Source of the DNA: Cryptomeria japonica
Lineage: Eukaryota > Streptophyta > Pinopsida > Cupressales > Cupressaceae
Assembly: GCF_030272615.1 (NCBI RefSeq)
Contig: NC_081415.1
Coordinates: 376,789,392 to 376,853,391 of the forward strand
DNA: 64,000 nt
Reading direction: 5' to 3'
In this document: in pieces, positions 1 through 11,305 of the stretch
Layout: every line of letters starts with the position of its first letter
Position numbering within the stretch: the stretch's first letter is position 1
Made by a program: the position numbers and the translations under genes
Notes under the pieces: generated by a model
Told to the model about the DNA's origin: nothing
Databases searched by the model: none
The model's input: the letters and a program-made list of their open reading frames with translations, nothing else

Positions 1-2011
1 ATCCCTACCTCCACTCTCCTCCTACCTTAACCACCTCCATCTCTCGATCTCCATCTTTGCCCCTATGTCAAGGACTATCCTCATCATCAACCTCCTCTAA
101 TGCACTTAGTGGCACTCCTCGACTAGTCAGCCTAGGAAACGGATGCTCTACCTAATACTAAGAAAAATGTGGTGTCGTACCCACATCTGAAATATCTAGT
201 CTCATATCCCAAGTTGAACAAGGGAGTCGATAAAATTCTTCTTTAGTTGCCCCAAAATACAAGGAATGACCCCAATCTATTATGTCCTTGTGTGTTTGAC
301 CATACCCGGAATAACCATGAGGCATACCCTCGGTCTGACCATACTACCTCCACACATGAGTCAAAATGAATCTCTCAACAATGTAGGGTGTCCATCCAAT
401 CAGATATTGGGACTGACAAAGATGTGGTACCTCTATAGCATCCTCCTGGCAGACCTTGCAATCAAGATAAGGTCTCCATGTCACACTATCCAAATCATCC
501 AAAACCCATCTCCAATACTCTAGTTTCTGAAACATAGGCTAGGAAACCATATCGCCATATTCATGAATGTAACCATGCTCGGCTGGCCATGATCAACATG
601 CAACTAGGTGTGTCACCGCTATATGTTCCCAGGCCCATATCTACAATAATGTGACTCCTACTAATAAATTGATTGCCTCATCATATACTACCTAATGTAA
701 ATTATGATAAAGGTGGGCCAACATGCAAACTTCCCATGCATAATGGGTACTATGTGTCACCATAATCTAAAAAATATGGCCCCACCTCACCACCAATCCA
801 TGAGATCTCCTATCAAGACATAAAAATCATCCTACCAAACCAGCCAGTATAGATGGCAAAGGCTCATAAAACTCCACCATGTACTCCCAAATAACATCAG
901 GTATCTTCCCCCCAATCTCATGATTATCATACTAAACTAACTCAAGTCAAGGGGATGTGAAGAATCCTATACACATCCTCAAGTGTGATAGTCATCTCTC
1001 CAATAGGCAAGTGGAACGTGTTGTGGTCACTATGCCACCTCTCTGCTAAAGAAGTCAACAATCCTTTGTTCGTCCTATACTCAGGTATATACAAAATATG
1101 TGATAGCCCATAGGATGCAATCATGGCTCTATAGGCATTAGTCAAATCTAGTCTCATTGAAAATGTATTCGGGAATCACTCTAGAGACATCAACACATCT
1201 ACATCCTCATGCAATGTGATATCAACAAAATGTCAGTTATCTATCAAATCAATCAAACTCATCAATCAATTATCCTATCAACTCACTTGAGATTTTAATC
1301 AATCTCTTCGAACACCTATCAATGACTCTCATCAATCATGAGGTTGCACAATCAATCAATCTCATCAATCAATCAATTATCCTATCAGCTCATTTGATAT
1401 TTTATTCAATATCTTTGAGAACCTATCAGTGATGCTCATCAATCTTGAGGTCATGCAAACGATCAATACTATCAATCATCAATCTTTGAGTTTATATCAT
1501 TGACGCTCATCAATCATGAGGTCAATCAAACTCAATCAATCATTCAATCATGCCAAATCATCAAAGTAATCAAGAACTTGACAATTTAATCTACAAAAAG
1601 AAAACAACACTATTTTAAATGCACTAAAATAGTCATTATATGCACCAAAATAGTCATCAAAAGTGCTAAAAATGAATCAAATGCGCAACTATACACATCA
1701 AAACTGCCAAATCATTATTCATTTGTGCTAAACCATTAATCCTATCAAATGCACCACAGCAATCATCAAAAGGACAAAAAAACCTATCAAATGTACAACA
1801 AAAAAAATCAAAAGTGCAAAAAGATTTCAAATGCGCCAAAATAAGCAAAAACCAAAAAAAAATTGCAAAATCAATCACAAACATTAACAAATTGATTAAA
1901 TCCTACAAAATCAAATATAACGAACAATCATGAGAGGTCGAAAAATTCACTCACTAGAGGTCCATACTCTATCGGTTGCTCGAATTGATGTTTATGGTAA
2001 GGGTGCACCAT
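1..2011 (-). pseudogene. Antisense plant mobile domain (PMD) gene of element G0, two exons, 3' end outside window
   Basis: On the minus strand, exon 2 (1205 down to 1) encodes a PMD-like protein. Landmarks are SHILYIPEYRTNKGLL, the ERWHSDHNTFHLPIGEMT block and LEDVYRILHIPL (942-1157), then LEYWRWVLDDLD, VTWRPYLDC and YLIGWTPYIVERF (344-535). The proposed first exon is 2011-1955 (19 codons, starting MVHPYHKH and ending GPL). It is followed by a GTGAGT donor at 1954-1949, an intron to 1206 and an acceptor ending ATGAG. The join is phase 0 but there is a TGA nine codons into exon 2, plus further stops and frameshifts, so the copy is dead. PMD proteins related to MAIN/MAIL1 are known both as plant nuclear proteins and inside transposons. 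This copy lies antisense between the missing pol and the 3' LTR of G0, like the copy in G2. PMD identity is solid; the exon 1 call is inference supported by the G2 copy. Confidence 0.75.
1206..1954 (-). other. Putative phase-0 intron of the antisense PMD gene, with tandem repeat
   Basis: This 749-bp stretch separates the two proposed exons. It is low in coding potential and rich in the tetramer ATCA/CAAT. A unit beginning TATCCTATCA at 1271 recurs at 1378 (period about 107 bp), and a partial copy runs to about 1550. The rest (1600-1900) is A-rich with degenerate short motifs such as AAATGCGC. No other gene is seen. Confidence 0.5.
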
Positions 2012-2095
2012 CTTGCTTCAAACTCCTTTTCTCTCAAATGCTCAAATCACTAAAAAGACAAATGGGCAAACGAATGGAAAAACTAGACCTAGTGT

Positions 2096-2106
2096 CTTAT
2101 ATAGCC
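2096..2106 (-). promoter_or_regulatory. TATA-like box of the antisense PMD gene
   Basis: The minus strand reads GGCTATATAAG here, about 95 bp upstream of the proposed ATG at 2011. The G2 copy has a similar CTATATGTA element at the same distance from its ATG, which supports an independent antisense promoter rather than read-through from the LTR. Confidence 0.5.
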
Positions 2107-2351
2107 GATGTGGAAGTGAGAGGAGTGCCACCATAATGGATGTATGGGGAATGCTATGTTAACTGTGTAATCACATTTGCATCGATTTTCAAATAATCAA
2201 ATCATTTTATTCGGAAATCAATCAAAAAAATTAAAAAATTAAAAAAAGTCAAAAAAAATTCTCAATTAATCTTGAAAGGGGGCATCCATCAGCATCCATC
2301 GATAATCAAAAATTGAAATTTTCTTTGAAACAACGTGTCAAAAACACATCA

Positions 2352-2369
2352 TCTCAAAGAGGGGAAAAA
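2352..2369 (+). other. Polypurine tract of G0
   Basis: TCTCAAAGAGGGGAAAAA immediately precedes the LTR start TGTATATAC. The same arrangement (CTCAAAGAGGGGCAAAA then TGTAGACACC) occurs on the minus strand at G2 and again at G1, so this is the plus-strand primer site of a Tat-type element. The interval 2137-2351 to its left is AT-rich and holds no gene. Confidence 0.75.
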
Positions 2370-2536
2370 TGTATATACTTAAAATTGGCTTGAGGAAATT
2401 AATTAAATGTATGCTATCTAATTCATGCCTAATTCCTCTATCTATAAATAAATTCTTTAATTTGTTTGTACGATTCATGACGTTTATTCTTCTTATCCTA
2501 AAAATAATTTCCATGTCATTTATCAACCCATCTTAT

Positions 2537-2857
2537 TGTAGGATTTGAGAAATACAAATCCACAGAACCCAAAGAAACCTGCATGCAAGAAACCTGTCAC
2601 AGAGAAAAAGAGAGAGAACGAATACAAGGGTTTTGGCTCTGACAAAGTGAAAAGATTTATTATTAGAGAAAAATGAATCAAGAGAATGACAATAATACAA
2701 GAGATCAATCCTTATAAAGGAGATCAACACCGAAAGGAAAACCTAACCCTAAGGTGAGAGCATTTAATAATTAAATATTATTTATTAAATGACTAATGTA
2801 TGCATAAAGAGAAATCTTAAGAGGAGAGTAAAGTTAATTAATTACTTTACTCTAACA
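2537..2857 (-). repeat. 3' LTR of C1
   Basis: 321 bp, TGTAGGATTTG...CTCTAACA on the plus strand, that is TGTTAGAG...CCTACA in element orientation. It is bounded on the right by the run CCCCCCC TTAAG (2858-2868), which on the minus strand is the PPT. Confidence 0.95.
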
Positions 2858-3077
2858 CCCCCCCTTAAGATGAGCTACAATGCAGCTACAAACAATGCAG
2901 AAGAAAGCAAAGGAACTACAATGCAAAAGAGGGTCCCGGCAACAAAGCCTGATCAGGTACCCTAATACAAGAAAATCTCTATAAAGCAGAGTAAAGGAGA
3001 AAACCCAGTGGGAAAAAACTCCTCTCCAAAAAGAGATAAAGAATCATGCTGAAAGAAAACATGAAGGAAGGAAGGCC

Positions 3078-6000
3078 TCACTGACACCCCCCAAGGACAA
3101 CTTCCTTCACCCCAAGCATGGAGCGCAACTGAAGATAGCGCGGAGATGCCAAAGGTTTAGTGAAGATGTCTGCAACCTGCTCCTCTGTAGGAATGTACTC
3201 CAAGATGAGAGAACCATCCTGAATCAACTGCTTGATGAAGTGCATGTGGATTTCAATGTGCTTTGTCCGCTGATACTCCACTGGGTTGCGAGAAATGTGA
3301 ATGGCACTTTGATTGTCACACCAAAGAAGAGTGGGACAATTTGGAGGAAACCCAAACTCTGTCATCAATTGCCGAAGCCATAAAACCTCCTAACTGGCTA
3401 ACACTGTTGCACGGTACTCAGCCTCTATAGATGATAATGCAATAGCAAACTGCTTCTTGCAAGACCATGTAATAGGACCAGAACCAAGGCAAAAAATGAA
3501 GCCAGAAGTAGACTTCCAATCATTGACATCACCAGCCCAATTAGAGTCAGTGAAGACAATGATGTGAGGGGATCCTGAAGTGTAGTGAATGCCATAATGT
3601 GTGGTGCCCCGAATGTACCTCAAAATATGTTTGGCTGCTTGCCAATGGCTCTCATGAGGATCATGGGAGAACCGAGAGACAAGGCCAACCACAAAGGAAA
3701 GATCAGGATGAGAATGTGTCAGGTACAACAAACTGCCAACCAACTGCCTGTATAAAGTGGGGTCTACTGAAGGAGTAGAGCAAGTGGAAGACAAAACAAC
3801 ACCTGACTGAAATGGAGTGGGGGCAGACTTGCAATCAAGCATGCCAAATCGTTGAAGCATATCAAGAGCATACTTCTCCTGAAATATGGAAATCCCATCC
3901 GAAGACTGAATAACCTGTAGACCCAGAAAGAAGTGTAAGAGACCAAGATCTGTCATCTCAAACTGCTCCATCAAAGCTCTCTGAACACTCTGAATCATGG
4001 AGGATGAGCTACCTGTAAGGATGAGATCATCTACATATAGCACAAGAATCAAAAGATCACCCTCCTGACGCTGAATATACACTGTGTGATCGGAATGACA
4101 GCATGTGAAGTGAGAGGAAAGCAAAAAAGAGTCCATCTTCTCATACCAAGCCCGAGGGGCTTGTTTGAGACCATACAGTGAACATCAAAGTCTGCAAACC
4201 AAAGAAGTGTCCTACACAAAACCCTGAGGCTGCTCCATATAGATCTCCTCATGTAGGTCTCCATGCAAGAAGGCACTCTTCACATCCATCTGAAACACTG
4301 TCCATCCCTGTGAAGCTGCAAGTGAAAGTACCGGGCGGATAGAATTCATCTTGGCGACAGGAGCAAAGGTCTCAGAGTAGTCAATACCCTCTACCTGAGA
4401 AAACCCCTTCGCAACAAGACAGGCCTTATACTTATCAATAGAACCATCTGCAGCATACTTGGTATGATACACCCACTTGCACCGAACCAACTTTCTTCCC
4501 TTAGGAAGAGGACAAAGATCCCAAGTATGATTCTTCATCAAAGAAGAATACTCCTCATCCATGGCCCTATCCCACTCAAGGTGTCCTGTCGCCTCTGAAA
4601 ACTTTTGAGGATCATCTGAAATGGCATGACTCAAAAGACTAGAACCAGATGTCTGAGCACGAGTGCGACGAGAATCGGAAGGATCACCTGCCAAAGAACC
4701 AGCTGCCTCAACAGTATCACGGGCCCACCTCGGCAAAGACGGAGCAGCTGGTGGTGGTGGAGATGGTGGATCATCATCTACATCATCCTCAAGAGATAAG
4801 CAATCCTCAAGAGATAAAGAGGAAGGAGTAGGCAATGAGGGAGAAGCTGGGGATGGAGAATCCATCTGAGGATAGCACTCATCAAACTGGACATCCCGCC
4901 GAAACAGGACCTCTCTGGAATCAGGATCAAACAACTTGTATGCCTTAACATCCTCACAGTAGCCAACAAATATGAGTGGTCGGCTCTTCCTCTCCATGGC
5001 TGTCTGCTGAGCATCAGGAATAAATGCCCAAGCCTCACTACCGAAAACTTGGAATGTTGAAACATCAGGCTTGACATGGGTCCAAGCCTCCTCAGGAGTC
5101 ATATGTCGCAATTCCTTATGAGGCATCCGATTCTAAATATAATTGGCACAATTGACTGCCTCAGTCCAAAATGAAGAACTCATAGCTCGAGACTGTATCA
5201 TACAATTTGCCATCTCCCATAAGGTTCTGTTCTTTCTCTCAGCAACACCATTCTGCTGAGGGGTGTAAGGAACTATAAACTGATGTTGTAAACCATGCTC
5301 AGTGCAAAAATCTCTGAAAGCCTGATTTACATACTCCCCCCCATTATCTGTGCGTATCCTCCTGATAGAAAGTCCAGATTGCTTCTCCACAAATGTCTTA
5401 AAAATCCTGAATGAGTCAAAGACATCAGACTTGTACTTAAGAAAGTACACCCATGTACGTCTGGAGAAGTCATCAATAAAAGTGAGCACATAACGGGCCC
5501 CTAAAAAGGAAGGAGTCAGAAAGGACATAAGATCACTATGCACCAACTCTAGGGCTGCCCTAGCACAAGAGGCTCGACCCTTAGGAAAAGGATCTCGATG
5601 ATGTTTGCCAAGGACACAACCACGACATACACCATCTGTACAAGAAATCTGTGGAAGCCCAATCACAAGTGCCTGTGTACTCATCTGTTGTAGATATCTG
5701 TAATTGACATGGCCAAGACGCTCATGCCAAAGCCTGCTCACTGAATCTGCATTTGCTATAAGAGAGGAACCAACAGTGTCTGAACTCTCAAAGCCATCAA
5801 AACTATATAAGTGAGATGCAGAATCCACACTCCTAGTAGCCACAACCAAGTCAGGATCATGAAGATCTCGAATAACCACATCATGAGGTGAGAACTCAAC
5901 TGTCTTACCAGAGCCAGAGTGGCAAATCTGATAAACGGATAGAAGGTTTGTCAAAATTTTAGGAACCAAAAGCACATCCTGAAGACAACCACCATCCAAT

Positions 6001-6158
6001 GAAACAGTATTGGAACCCTGAATGGAAAGTTGTACTGAGTCACCAACTGTAATATGTCTAGTGCCTGTAGGAGCAAGAGCGGTGACCAAATCCTCTGTGT
6101 GTGTCATATGGTGAGAGGCACCAGAATCTAGAATCCAAGTGGATGCGAAGGACAATGC
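3078..6158 (-). pseudogene. C1 pol pseudogene: protease, integrase, RT, RNase H
   Basis: In order on the minus strand: aspartic protease (WILDSGASHHMT, near 6130); the pre-integrase zinc region (LWHERLGHVNYRYL); the integrase core (FIDDFSRRTWVYF, RTDNGGEYVNQAF, YTPQQNGVAERKNRTLWE); RT with the FQMDVKSAFLHGDL and LYVDDLILTG catalytic motifs (YVDD at about 4025-4040); and RNase H (FTDSNWAGD, SSIEAEYRA, TKHIEIHMHFIK) ending ADIFTKPLASPRYLQLRSML. Stops interrupt it at 5133-5135, 4212-4214, 4185-4187 and 3390-3392. Apart from these it is full length and alignable throughout, so decay is recent. Copia family is certain; the lineage is not resolved. Confidence 0.95.
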
Positions 6159-6161
6159 TCA

Positions 6162-7105
6162 TGCAGAAAGAGCATGTCCTTTCCCTGTGGGCTGTGAAGG
6201 AGGCTGAGGTGCACTGATATTATGTTGCTGCATGGCTTCCTCCAAAGCCTCTAAACATTTCCAACACCTAGAAACGGGATGTCCTTCCTTGCCACAAAAA
6301 CTGCAAGGATCACCAGAGTTCTTCTTAGTCTTGGAGGAAGACTCACCAGACTTTGAAGATTTGCCCTTTTTAGAATTGAACTGTGGTTTTGAATCAGACT
6401 TAGGTGGTGTCTTGGAGGGATTCTCACTAGCCTCTGAATCTTTCTTAGGCTTTGGTTTCTGCTTTTGTTTTCCTTTGGAGGACTAGGCTACCAATGCTTG
6501 GTTCTGTGAACCTGAAAGTGAATCCAACTGCTTAAGCTTAGCTTGCTCACGAGTCAGACGATCACATAAGACCTCAAAAGAAGGCATGACATGTCGAGCA
6601 CCCAAGGCATCCATGGTGGAATAGAAGGTCGAAGAGAAGATCTGAAATGGACCCTGAAGCTTGGAGAGGATCAGGAAAATGCACTCTGTATCAGTCTTAG
6701 TCTTACCACAACCCTGCAAGATAGATCTTTGCTGTTTGAACTTCATCAGAAAGTCCTCAATAGAGGGAAACAAATCAGGTACCAAGGAAGTTAACTCTGC
6801 CTCAAGCTGCAAAGCTCTGAACTCGTTGACAGTACCAAAAAGTCCTTCAAACTTGGTCCAATGGCTCGAGGAGTGAGACAACCCTCAAGATGAAACTGGA
6901 GACTGTCAGAAATGTGTAAAGCCATCAATCCCATAGCCTGATCCATATTGTTCCTATGCTGCATAACCTCAAAGGGACATGTCAACTGAGGTTGAATCTC
7001 ATCCAAATAGGACCATAACCCGCGACATTCGAGAAGAGTCATCATGCGACCCTTACAAGTGTGGTAATTATGCGGGGTGAGAGATTCAATAGGTCTGTCG
7101 GCCAT
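6162..7105 (-). pseudogene. C1 gag (nucleocapsid) pseudogene
   Basis: Starts MADRPIESLTPHNYHTCKGRM at 7105. It has the copia gag pattern in which a short N-terminal segment (LTPHNY...LLECRGLWSYL) is followed by a helical domain. The frame shifts near 6855 into the frame ending LDSLSGSQNQALVA. A TAG at 6483-6485 precedes a lysine/serine-rich tail and a CCHC zinc knuckle (CSFCGKEGHPVSRC, about 6264-6305). The knuckle binds element RNA during packaging. The boundary with pol is marked by TGA at 6159-6161. Confidence 0.88.
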
Positions 7106-8242
7106 CCTGTGAACTATGCCTCAACTGCTTTGAATTTTTTAATTATTATTAAGTGGTCTTTCAGAACTAGACAGAAGGTGCAGAAGGGGTTTGGTTTTTT
7201 GTTTTGGTGTTTATAGATTCTGGTTTTTTGATGTAAATAACAGAAAGCAAGAAAAAACACCCCCCCACAATGCAAAAAACTAATCCCCAGTACAAACTGA
7301 AAGCCTGAAAATGATAGAAAGTAGTAACGGGTTGAGAAAAAATTTTGAGCACCTAAAGAATTTACTAATGAAATATACTATATATCTGGAAAAAGCACAG
7401 AACCACCTTTCCGATGCCTATTCGCTTTCAAAAAATGGAGCAAAAACGAGCAAGTTATGCCCCTCGGAGTGCAAAAAGGCTCATCGGACTTTGACTATGA
7501 AAAAATGCAATCAAACTAGAGAAATATGAAAAAATTCCTAGACCATTAGAATGAGCTCGGATTCAGCTTTCCAACGCCTATTCATTTTCGAAAAATGGAG
7601 ATCGGACGCCCGATTTATGCCCGATTGTGTAAAACAGCTCCAAAAAGGCTCAAATGGGCTCTTAGAGCCCTCAAGGGCTAAAAAAAATAGGCCCCTAGTC
7701 CTTTGGGTGACCAGGAGCTGGCGCAGGGGGGTGGCGATGCGGGGGCGGCGCAAGGGCGGCGCCGCTGGATCCGGCAGGGAGCAGGTGGTGAACTGGCGGA
7801 GCGGAGGCGGTGGGTTTCGCCGGCGGCACGGCGGTGGCTGCCTGGCCGCAGCCGGTGGATACCGCCAGCGGCGGTGGCCGTCGGGCTGCGCACCGGCGGC
7901 GCGCGCTGTGTAAAACGGCTGCACCTAGTTTTTCAAAAAAACCATGATTTTTGTAATTTTTTTTTGATTTTGCCTCAAACTTCGTGCCCTGGGGTCGTAC
8001 GGCCTTGGGGCATAAAAAAATTTTGCCTTCTGGAGCAACTGTGTCCAAATCGAATGAATTTTATATGAAAATAGGGGTTTTTGGGTGCTACGAGCTCAAC
8101 GGTGAGGTCCGTTTGGGCTCAAAGTGCACCGAAAAAAATATCCCTATTCCAAAATAAGAAACAGAAGACAAACACAGATCTGATGCAACCAAAACCTGGA
8201 TCTCAAAATCTTTCAAAAGTCTGAACAAGCTACAGCAAATCT
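7106..8242 (-). other. C1 leader region with GC-rich island
   Basis: About 1.1 kb of untranslated leader between PBS and gag. Most is AT-rich, but about 7725-7915 is very rich in GGC/GCG with many CpGs, unlike anything else in the window. Arginine-, glycine- and proline-rich open frames across the island exist on both strands, which reflects composition rather than genes. Confidence 0.6.
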
Positions 8243-8255
8243 GGCTCTGATACCA
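8243..8255 (-). other. Primer-binding site of C1
   Basis: The minus strand reads TGGTATCAGAGCC directly after the 5' LTR. This is the classic plant copia PBS complementary to the 3' end of initiator tRNA-Met. Confidence 0.93.
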
Positions 8256-8576
8256 TGTAGGATTTGAGAAATACAAATCCACAGAACCCAAAGAAACCTG
8301 CATGCAAGAAACCTATCACAGAGAAAGAGAGAGAGAATGAATACAAGGGTTTTGGCTCTGACAAAGTGAAAAGATTTATTATCAGAGAAAAATGAATCAA
8401 GAGAATGACAATAATACAAGAGATCAATCCTTATAAAGGAGATCAACACCGAAAGGAAAACCTAACCCTAAGGTGAGAGCATTTAATAATTAAATATTAA
8501 TTATTAAATGACTAATGTATGCATAAAGAGAAATCTTAAGAGGAGAGTAAAGTTAATTAATTACTTTACTCTAACA
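8256..8576 (-). repeat. 5' LTR of C1 with TATA-like box
   Basis: 321 bp, differing from the other LTR by 5 substitutions. The minus strand has TCCTTTATAAGG at 8440-8429, a plausible TATA box for the element's transcript. Confidence 0.95.
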
Positions 8577-8936
8577 CTTATCATGCCACATCAACATGTG
8601 TCTCATATAATTAAATATTCTCAAATATTTAATTGCACAAATATCTTAAACAAATTGAAGAGATGCATGGCATTACAACTTCTTGGGAGCACACTTTTCA
8701 TTCCTTTTTCCTCTCCATCCTCCACATAGCACTTGGTTCCTCTTAAGGAAACATGATCCTTTTCTCTCCAACTTCTCCATCTTCAACCCTTCATCTTCTC
8801 AAATCGAATCTTGATCGTCCATCTTTGCCACCTAGGACAGGAGCCTAGGAAAATTTATAAACAAACTCTCATTTACACAAACCAAAGGCTAAGTAGCTAT
8901 TAATAAATGAGAGCATTAGACATTTAATCACTTTCA

Positions 8937-11130
8937 GTAAGTAGCAAGCAATCTTTGATAATTTTACATAGCATAATGCAGATCAAATTGCATCTCATCT
9001 AGATTAATATCATACATTTTATGAATAATTTCTTGCAATTTTCATTCAATCTCATTCTCTAGTTTATCATTTTAAAATCCACAAGTGCATAAATATGAGA
9101 GCTAATATGGCTTGATAAATCCTTGGAGATAGAGGACAATGGGACATTCGCAAGAGGGCTAAGAATTCCTTTCTCTTAAATTTGTTTTTAATTTAGTTTC
9201 ATTGGTATATTTAGAGTTTTAATTTGATTGACACATATTCTGGTACACACAATCAAATCAAGAGGATATTGGTTTGGTTTCATTGTTGATATTTGATGTT
9301 TCTAATTTCCTCTTTAAAAGCATTCTCAATCTTGAGGTGTTTGAGTGAATTAAGTGCTAGCTTATATTGCTTAGTTTAACTTTCAATCATTTGTATTTGG
9401 GCATGATTTCCTTCACACATTTTTTGGCATGCCCAATGGGACCCACTTCATGGGTCTATTTGATCTTTTTTGTTGTTGTTTAAGTGTTTTTCTGGTTGCA
9501 AGTCGAACCTTTCTAGAAAAGGGCCTTTTGATGGTGATCTAGAGCTTTTGCACCCCTGTTTCTTAGTTTTGCACATGTGCAAGGTTGTTCTGCAACTGTG
9601 CAAGGTTGATTTGCACTTGTGTAGCAGGAATCTAAGCTTGTGCAACCCAGACCTGCGCCTGTGCAGTGTAAGTAGCAAGAAATCTTTGATAATTTTACAT
9701 AGCATAATGTATATCAAATTGCATCTCATCTAGATTAATATCATATATTTTATGAATAATTTCTTGCGATTTTCATTCAATCGCATTCTCTAGTTTATCA
9801 TTTTAAAATCCACAAGTGCATAAATATGAGAGCTAATATGGCTTGATAAATCCTTGGAGATAGAGGACAATGGGACATTCGCAAGAGGGCTAAGAATTCC
9901 TTTCTCTTAAATTTGTTTTTAATTTAGTTTCATTGGTATATTTAGAGTTTTAATTTGATTGACACATATTCTGGTACACACAATCAAATCAAGAGGATAT
10001 TGGTTTGGTTTCATTGTTGATATTTGATGTTTCTAATTTCCTCTTTAAAAGCATTCTCAATCTTGAGGTGTTTGAGTGAATTAAGTGCTAGCTTATATTA
10101 CTTAGTTTAACTTTCAATCATTTGTATTTGGGCATGATTTCCTTCACACATTTTTTGGCATGCCCAATGGGACCCACTTCATGGGTCTATTTGATCTTTT
10201 TTGTTGTTGTTTAAGTGTTTTTCTGGTTGCAGGTCGAACCTTTCTGGAAAAGGGCCTTTTGGTGGTGATCCAGAGCTTTTGCACCCCTGTTTCTTAGTTT
10301 TGCACATATGCAAGGTTGTTCTGCAACTGTGCAAGGTTGATTTGCACATGTGTAGCAGGAATCTACGCTTGTGCAACCCAGACCTGTGCCTGTGTATTGT
10401 AAGTAGCAAGCAATCTTTGAGAATTTTACATAGCATAATGTATATCAAATTGCATCTCATCTAGATTAATATCATACATTTTATGAATAATTTGTTGCAA
10501 TTTTCATTCAATCTCATTCTCTAGTTTATCATTTTAAAATCCACAAGTGCATAAATCTGAGAGCTAATATGGCTTGATAAATCCTTGGAGATAGAGGACA
10601 ATGCGACATTCGCAAGAGGGCTAAGAATTCCTTCTCTTAAATTTGCTTTTAATTTAGTCTCATTGGTATATTTAGATTTTTAATTTGATTGACACATATT
10701 CTGGTACACACAATCAAATCAAGAGGATATTGGTTTTCTTTCATTGTTGATATTTGATGTTTCTAATTTCCTCTTTAAAAGCATTCTCAATCTTGAGGTG
10801 TTTGAGTGAATTTAGTGCTAGCATATATTTCTTAGTTTAACTTTCAATCATTTGTATTTGGGCATGATTTCCTTCACACATTTTTTGGCATGCCTAGTGG
10901 GACCCACTTCATGGGTCTATTTGATCTTTTTTGTTGTTGTTTAAGTGTTTTTCTGGTTGCAGGTCGAACCTTTCTGGAAAAGGGCCTTTTGGTGGTGATC
11001 CAGAGCTTTTGCACCCCTGTTTCTTAGTTTTACACGTGTGCAAGGTTGTTCTACAACTATGCAAGGTTGATTTTCACTTGTGTAGCAGTAATCTACGCTT
11101 GTGCAACCCAGACCTGTGCCTGTGCAGTGT
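8937..11130 (+). repeat. Three tandem copies of G0 LTR-end + PBS + leader (731-bp unit)
   Basis: Units start at GTAAGTAGCAAG (8937, 9668, 10399), are nearly identical, and end GACCTGYGCCTGTG. Each holds about 480 bp of the LTR 3' part, the LTR end CTTCACACA, the PBS at 9425, 10156 or 10886, and about 240 bp of leader. The leader is built from degenerate TGTGCAAGGTTG/TTGCACATGTG words, which produce cysteine-rich open frames that are not genes. Confidence 0.9.
9425..9444 (+). other. Primer-binding site of G0 (first of three copies)
   Basis: TGGCATGCCCAATGGGACCC follows the LTR end after a short T run. The minus-strand PBS of G2 is TGGCATGCCCGGTGGGACCC, 18 of 20 identical. I do not identify the tRNA. 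Repeat copies lie at 10156 and 10886; the last has TGCCTAGTGG. Confidence 0.8.
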
Positions 11131-11305
11131 TCTAGGCCAGTTTGTCCTAGTTGCCTTAATTTATAGATTTACTCAATTTTTACGCTTTTAGGGTCAGAAT
11201 ATTCAGTGATCAATCAATTTAAAATGAACTCATATAGTCCCAATTAGGTTGGTGAATGAAAAACAATCTTGCACATTGTTGTCCTCATTTTTGAATTTTC
11301 AAAAA
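11131..11305 (+). other. Remnant of G0 leader, no gene
   Basis: Unique sequence between the tandem array and the start of G3. It is AT-rich and carries no reading frame or motif that I recognise. Confidence 0.4.

Larger units (their letters stand above)
2537..8576 (-). mobile_element. Ty1/copia LTR retrotransposon C1, complete but inactivated
   Basis: A 6040-bp element on the minus strand with 5-bp TSDs CTTAT (2532-2536 and 8577-8581), two 321-bp LTRs, a PBS matching initiator tRNA-Met, a PPT and a gag-pol order of gag, protease, integrase, RT, RNase H. That order is diagnostic of Ty1/copia. The LTRs differ at 5 positions by eye (about 98.4% identical), so it is one of the youngest insertions in the window. 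The coding region has six in-frame stops and a gag frameshift. Confidence 0.95.
2370..9419 (+). repeat. LTR of Tat-type gypsy element G0, split by copia element C1
   Basis: The LTR starts TGTATATACTTAAAATTGG next to the PPT and ends TTCCTTCACACA next to a PBS. Without the C1 insertion (2537-8576 plus one TSD copy) it is about 1.0 kb. The start resembles the G1 and G2 LTR starts (TGTAGACACnnAAAA). A TATA-like TTTATAAAC lies near 8850. A PPT on the left and a PBS on the right mean that it sits between two internal regions, as in a head-to-tail dimer, instead of ending an element. Confidence 0.7.

Noticed and set aside
7551-8068. Arg/Gly/Pro-rich overlapping frames on both strands
   Set aside because: Products of the GC-rich island in the C1 leader, where stop codons are rare in all frames.
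8243-8255. tRNA gene
   Set aside because: The match to tRNA is limited to the primer-binding complement; no cloverleaf can be formed. The same holds for 14651 and 61975.
8937-11130. CRISPR-like or satellite array
   Set aside because: Only three copies of a 731-bp unit with no spacers. The content is LTR, PBS and leader.
9470-11191. Cysteine-rich open frames repeated three times (MLLFKCFSGC...)
   Set aside because: They are translations of the repeated TGTGCAAGG/TTGCAC leader words inside the 731-bp tandem unit, exist on both strands, and have no family match.
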